From the NCBI GenBank assembly GCA_015179045.1, contig WHUZ01000010.1, forward strand, positions 1,477,134 through 1,541,133: 64,000 nt of DNA. The letters run 5' to 3'. Position numbers and translations under genes: made by a program. Shown in pieces: positions 60,245-64,000 of the stretch. Each line of letters starts with the position of its first letter. Position 1 is the stretch's first letter. This DNA comes from Kalaharituber pfeilii (lineage: Eukaryota > Ascomycota > Pezizomycetes > Pezizales > Pezizaceae). The notes under the pieces were generated by a model, which saw nothing but the letters and a program-made list of their open reading frames with translations, did not search any database and was not told where the DNA came from.

Positions 60245-60605
60245 TTAAGTAGTCCTGCAACCTGAGCTTAACTTAACAAGTATGACAGGTCTCTCTCGCC
60301 AGCATTGAATTTGATAGATATGACAGGTCCGGCCCCACGGCCTCAGGTGAGGAAGAATAAGCTCAATTTTACAGGCATAGCAGGCCTCACCTACCGGCGT
60401 GAGATGAGGTAGAGTGAGCTGAATTTGGCAGGCATGGAAGGGCCAACCCGACGGTGTGAGAAAATTGATAGGTATGGCCGGCCTACGAGATAAGGCAAAA
60501 TAAGCTGAAATTGGCACGTATAGCCAGCCTGACCTGCCGGCACGAGATGTGGCAGAATGAGCTGAACTTGACAGGTTTGGCAGGCCCTATTCGACGGCGT
60601 GAGAT
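60245..60605. repeat. 57-bp minisatellite, block A
   Basis: Degenerate tandem units built on TGAGCTGAATTTGACAGGTA, TGGCAGGCC and GGCGTGAGATGAGGTAGAA. The TGAAT landmark recurs at 57-base intervals (for example 60363 to 60420 and 60506 to 60563), with one interval of 86. Because 57 is a multiple of three, minus-strand frames stay open through several units and repeat a 19-residue pattern (such as CQIQLTLPHLTP and CKIELILPHLRP). I see no sign that these frames are genes. Confidence 0.8.
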
Positions 60606-60619
60606 GAGCCAGAACAATG

Positions 60620-61150
60620 AATCCCACAGGCCAGGCCAGGCCAGGCCAACCGGAGGCCTGGACTGGCCTGGACCGTGAAATTCTGGGCCTGGCCTCCTCT
60701 GATTGTTGAGGCCAGGCCGTGAGGGCCGCTTGGACCGGCCCAGGCGGCCTGAAACAATCAGGCCAACCAGGCCGGCCCAGGCCATTCAGGCCGGTCCAGA
60801 TCATTCAGGTCGGGCGAGACCAGCCAGGCCGGTCCAGACCATTTAAATACTCAAACAATCTGGTAAATGCTGACCTCAATTCTCCTGGATAGCTGTGGAG
60901 TGGTTCGTTTAATTGGCTTGAACCTGCCGGAATGGCCTGGACCGGGCTGAATGGTCTAGACCGGGCTGAATGGCCTGGACCGGCCTGATTGGCTTGGGCC
61001 GGCCTGAATGGTCTGGACCGGCCTGATTGGCCTGGGCCGGCCTGAATGGTCTGGACCGGCCTGATTGGCCTGATTCATGTGGATCAGGCCGGTCCAGGCC
61101 GGTCCAGGCCACTGGGAATACTGGCCTTGACCGGTCCAGGCGGTTTCAGT
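60620..61150. repeat. GGCCTG/GGCCGG-rich minisatellite
   Basis: Short units of the type TGGCCTGGACCGGCCTGAA and TGGTCTGGACCGGCCTGATT (18-20 bases) repeat between the 57-bp blocks. They are best preserved at 60935-61085 and in the opposite orientation at 60625-60840. GGCC tetramers are extremely dense. The two orientations make the block a large imperfect inverted repeat. Confidence 0.75.
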
Positions 61151-61194
61151 CCAATGCAGCTCACGGCCTCTTGGATTCATTAATTGCAGGCCCA

Positions 61195-61750
61195 ACGTGA
61201 TGGCGTACAATGAGCTGAATTTGACAGGTATGGCAGGTCCGGCCGGACAGCGTGAGATGAGGTAAGATGTGCTCAATTTGACAGGTATGGCAGGCCGAAC
61301 CTGCCGGCACGAGAAGCTACAGAATGAGCTGGACTTGACAGGTTTGGCAGGCCCTATTCGACTGCGTGAGATGAGCTAGAATGAGCTGAATTTCACACGA
61401 ATTGCAGGCCCTATTCAACGGCGTGAGGTGAGCCAGAACGAGCTGAATTTCACACGAATTGCAGGCCCGGGCTGTCGGCACGAGATGATGCAGAATGAGC
61501 TGAATTTGACACATATAGCCGGCCCGACCCAACGGTGCAAGATGCAGTAGAATGAGCTGAATTTGACACATATGGCCCACCGGAGCTGACAGTGCGAGAT
61601 GCAGTAGAAGGAGCTGAATTTGACATATGTGGCAGCCCGCCCTGCCAGCGTGAGATGAGGTAAAATGAGCTCAATTTGACAAGTATGGCAGATCCGAGCT
61701 GACGGCGTGAGGTGAGGTAGAATGAGCTCACTTTCATACGAATTGTATGC
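61195..61750. repeat. 57-bp minisatellite, block B
   Basis: Same unit as block A. The landmark TGAATTTGAC or TCAATTTGAC occurs at 61501, 61558, 61615 and 61671, giving steps of 57, 57 and 56. About ten units are recognisable, each diverged by 10-30 percent by eye. Minus-strand frames repeat a pattern such as YVSNSAHSTASCTVGSGRL. Confidence 0.8.
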
Positions 61751-61892
61751 CCGGCCCGAGCCATTTCAGTGTCCGCGGGCAATACATGTACGTAGAAGTG
61801 TAAGGGGTGGATAGGCTTGGGGGCGTAGGCTTGGTGTTTTTAGGCGGGCTGTTTCGGGAGGCGTGACTTTAACCTTTTTTCCTATGTATCTA

Positions 61893-61957
61893 GCACACCA
61901 TCGCCATAGCCCGTAGGGCGGCACGCGATTAATGATATAAAAAAAAAAAAAAAAAAA
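61893..61957 (+). mobile_element. LINE 3' tail with poly(A), second copy
   Basis: ACCATCGCCATAGCCCGTAG continues to GGCGGCACGCGATTAATGAT, ATA and an 18-base A-run at 61940-61957. It matches the reverse complement of 35460-35510 almost base for base. Only the tail is recognisable here. The A-run abuts the 12-bp repeat block without spacer. Confidence 0.65.
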
Positions 61958-62225
61958 AGAGCCATTTCAGTAGCCATTTCGGTAGCCATTTCAGCAGCCA
62001 TCTCAGCAGCAGTTTCAGCAGCCATTTCAGTAGCCATTTCAGTACTAGCTAGTAAAATATGTATTCGGACATAGCGCACAATGTGCATTGGTGTCCCTGT
62101 CCGAATACATATTGTACCGGCTAGTAGCCATTTCAGTAGCCATTTCATCAGCCATTTCGGTAGCCGTTTCGGCAGGCATTTCGGCAGGCATTTCGGCAGT
62201 CATTTCGGCAGCCGTTTCAGCACGT
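61958..62225. repeat. 12-bp minisatellite, block a (interrupted by an 80-bp insert)
   Basis: Units GCCATTTCAGTA, GCCATTTCGGTA and GCCATTTCAGCA follow one another. The 12-base period encodes a tetrapeptide on the minus strand (MATE, MAAE). The array is interrupted at 62043-62126 by a hairpin insertion and resumes in register after it. Confidence 0.85.
62043..62126. mobile_element. 80-bp hairpin MITE inserted in the 12-bp repeat, TA duplication
   Basis: The insert 62045-62124 has inverted ends containing the perfect 16-bp pair AATATGTATTCGGACA and TGTCCGAATACATATT, extended outward by CTAGCTAGTA and a matching ACCGGCTAG with two mismatches. TA flanks both sides. Removing the insert and one TA restores GCCATTTCAG-TA-GCCATTTCAG exactly, which shows it arrived after the repeat formed. 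It has no coding capacity. Confidence 0.8.
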
Positions 62226-62249
62226 GATACGTAGTGGCAGTTCCGACCC

Positions 62250-62575
62250 GGGGGCACGAGATGAGGTGCAATGAGCTGAATTTGACAGGAAGAGGAGGTA
62301 CGGCCCGACGGCGAGAGATGAGGTGAATTTGACACATGGCTGGCCCGATCCGATGGCACGGGGTGATGCAGGATGAGCTGAATTTGATAGATGTGGCACC
62401 CGACGTGCCAGCGTGAGATGAGGTGGAATGAGCTGGATTTGACAGGTATGGCAGATCCGACCTGCCGGCATGAGATGAGGTAGAAGCAGATGAATTTGAC
62501 AGGTAGAGCAGGTACGGCCCAACGGCGTGAGATGAGGTGAAGTTGACAGGTATGGCCGGCCTGACCCGAGGCACT
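62250..62575. repeat. 57-bp minisatellite, block C
   Basis: Further units of the same family as blocks A and B (GAGCTGAATTTGACAGG, GGCGTGAGATGAGGTAGAA). They are flanked on both sides by 12-bp repeats. Some units are shortened (for example near 62310-62340). The block indicates that the two repeat families have been shuffled together. Confidence 0.75.
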
Positions 62576-62680
62576 CAGCAGCCATTTTAGCAGCCATCTC
62601 AAGAGTCATTTTGGTAATCATTTCCATAGCCATTTCATTATCCCTTTTAGTAGCCATTTTAGTAGCCATTTCGGTAACCT
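62576..62680. repeat. 12-bp minisatellite, block b
   Basis: About eight degenerate units of the GCCATTTTAGTA / GCCATTTCGGTA type follow the third 57-bp block. On the minus strand they encode repeats such as EMATKMATK. The array is short and more diverged than blocks a and c. Confidence 0.75.
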
Positions 62681-62689
62681 GTAATAAAC

Positions 62690-62770
62690 GGGTCCGGGTC
62701 GGGTCGGCAGGTCGGGGCGGGTCGGGGTCCGGATTCAGGGTACGGGATCCGGGTACGGGGCGGGCGGCGG
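62690..62770 (+). repeat. G-tract-rich segment
   Basis: More than ten runs of three or more G alternate with TC, C or TAC (GGGTCCGGGTCGGGTCGG, then TCGGGGCGGGTCGGGGTCC). The segment satisfies the usual G-quadruplex pattern on the plus strand. It does not match a canonical TTAGGG telomere repeat. Confidence 0.7.
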
Positions 62771-63383
62771 ACATCGAGTCGAATTCACAGCAGAGGCAGA
62801 GGTAGAGGCAGATGCAGTCGGAGCTATGTGGTATGGAGAGGTAGATGTATTGAAAGCTAAATACACAACTTGGGTAGAATACAAGTTGTTGCATGGAAAG
62901 GTAAGAGAGAGGGGAGGGAGGGCCTCTTTTATAGAAAGCCCTCGGTGGCAAATCCAGGCAAACAAACAAACGAGCAAACAAACAAACGAAGTACATGGAA
63001 GGCCAAGGAAATGACTGGAAGCAGGTAGAAGCATCAGGAATATCCGGGAATGAGCTTAGTGATACCTGTCACTAGTGGATTCCAGGGTCTTCCAGCAGGT
63101 TTAGGGCTTTCGGGCAGGTTCTAGGGATCTGGGTTCTTCTAGCAGATTCTGGTAGGTTCTCGAGTTCGGGTTGTTAAGCGATGACCGGGATGCTGGCTGC
63201 CATGTTGCTTAAGTGAGTTCACAGGTATAGGGATATATATCGGAGTGCTAGAAGAAGTATGACGAGTTGCGAGAGGGTCAGAGTTAGCTGCACGTGTATG
63301 ATTACTGGCGTATAGTACGTTGAATGCCAGTATGAGACCGGAGCTGGGGGGTCTTGAGTGAAGGGTCCGGGTTGGATCATTAC
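62771..63383. other. Unique spacer inside the minisatellite region
   Basis: This is a non-repetitive stretch with a short CAAA-rich tract at about 62961-62990. TTCTAG, GGTTCTAGGG and GGGTTCTTCTAGCAG motifs recur loosely at 63110-63160. No coding frame with a motif was seen. Confidence 0.4.
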
Positions 63384-63990
63384 ATAGCCATTTCAGCTTC
63401 AGCAGCATTTTCAGTAGCCATTGAAGTAGCTATTGCAGCGGCCATTTCAGCTGTCATTTCATCAGCTATTTTAGTAGCCGTTTCAGTAACCCTTTCAGTA
63501 GCTATTTCAGCGGCCGTTTCAACAGCCATTTCAATAGCCGTTTCGGTAGCTATTTCAGCAGCCATTTCAGCAGCCATTTCAGCAGCCATTTCAGCAGCCA
63601 TTTCATGCTCCATTTTGGTAGCCATTTCATCATCTATTTCGGTAGCTCCTCTGGGAGCCATTTCAGCATCCACCCTAGTAGCCATTGTGGTAACCATTTC
63701 TATTTCCGTAGCCGTTTTAGCAGCCATTTCAGCAGCCATTTCAGTAGCTATTTTGGCCGCCATTTCCATAGCTATTTCATGATCTATTTTAGTAGCCGTT
63801 TTAGCAGCCATTTCAGCAGCCATTTCAGTAGCCATTTCAGTAGCCATTTATGTAGCTATTTCATGATCTATTTAAGTAGCCGTTTTGGCTGCTATGTCAG
63901 CAGGCTTTTCAGTAGCCCTTTCGGTAGCCACTTTGGTACCCATTTCGACAGCCATTTCAGTGGCCGACGGTACATCAGCAAGAAAATTTT
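63384..63990. repeat. 12-bp minisatellite, block c
   Basis: About fifty degenerate units GCCATTTCAGCA / GCCATTTCAGTA / GCTATTTCAGTA run almost to the window end. The period keeps both strands open: minus encodes (A/T)EMA tetrapeptides for 155 codons from 63847, plus encodes AISA for about 142 codons. Because both strands are open merely from the period, I do not call either as a gene. Confidence 0.85.
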
Positions 63991-64000
63991 TCACGTTCCC

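Noticed and set aside
63354..63847. Repeat-encoded frames such as AISA and (A/T)EMA on opposite strands
   Set aside because: Openness on both strands follows from a stop-free 12-bp period; there is no start context or other sign of a gene.

Overview
This window comes from the nuclear genome of a filamentous ascomycete (Pezizomycotina). Genes carry short GT-AG introns of about 50-150 nt with CTAAC/CTGAC-like branch sites. Recognisable products include Kog1/Raptor, a Tea1-type kelch protein, the fungal Hsp70 Ssz1 and the Rim2 carrier. One gene has ten introns, which may point to an intron-rich early-diverging class such as Pezizomycetes, but that is a guess. No rRNA gene, complete tRNA gene or CRISPR array was seen.

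Layout. 0.8-6.3 kb: Rim2-type mitochondrial pyrimidine-nucleotide carrier (+), then Pop7/Rpp20-like RNase P/MRP subunit (-) and a hypothetical protein with a ubiquitin-like N-terminus (-). 6.3-12.4 kb: gene-poor, with three DNA-transposon derivatives (a 423-bp TA-flanked MITE, an internally deleted Tc1/mariner element, a 642-bp Harbinger-like element). 12.4-20 kb: SSZ1 (-) and KOG1 (-). 20-24.3 kb: intergenic with one small MITE. 24.3-31.7 kb: Tea1/Kel1-like polarity protein (+) and cytosolic aspartyl-tRNA synthetase (+). 31.7-38.8 kb: repeat-rich, with an (AAAT)n microsatellite, a probable LINE 3' end, inverted copies of an unknown element and a possible small two-exon gene. 38.8-50.1 kb: GPI-anchored small protein (+), PNPOx-like flavoprotein (-), multi-pass membrane protein (+), HDHD5/CECR5-like HAD phosphatase (-), secreted protein (-), DUF1445/D-glutamate cyclase-like protein (-). 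53.4-58.5 kb: EPT1/CPT1-type aminoalcohol phosphotransferase (+), with a 10-nt microexon and an apparent 1-nt frameshift, then an F-box-like protein (+). 60-64 kb: a nested block of minisatellites (57-bp and 12-bp units, GGCC-rich units) carrying a LINE tail, a tRNA-derived SINE-like sequence and an 80-bp TA-flanked insertion.

The genes are mostly unrelated housekeeping functions: translation (SSZ1, AspRS), RNA processing (POP7), growth control (KOG1), polarity (Tea1), phospholipid synthesis (EPT1) and mitochondrial transport (RIM2). There is no operon-like or biosynthetic-cluster logic. Exon boundaries were read by eye from splice motifs, frame and conserved protein motifs. Each multi-exon model given sums to a multiple of three, except EPT1, where the discrepancy is itself a finding. 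I found no clear new multi-gene system; the most novel material is the EPT1 gene structure and the repeat block at the right end.
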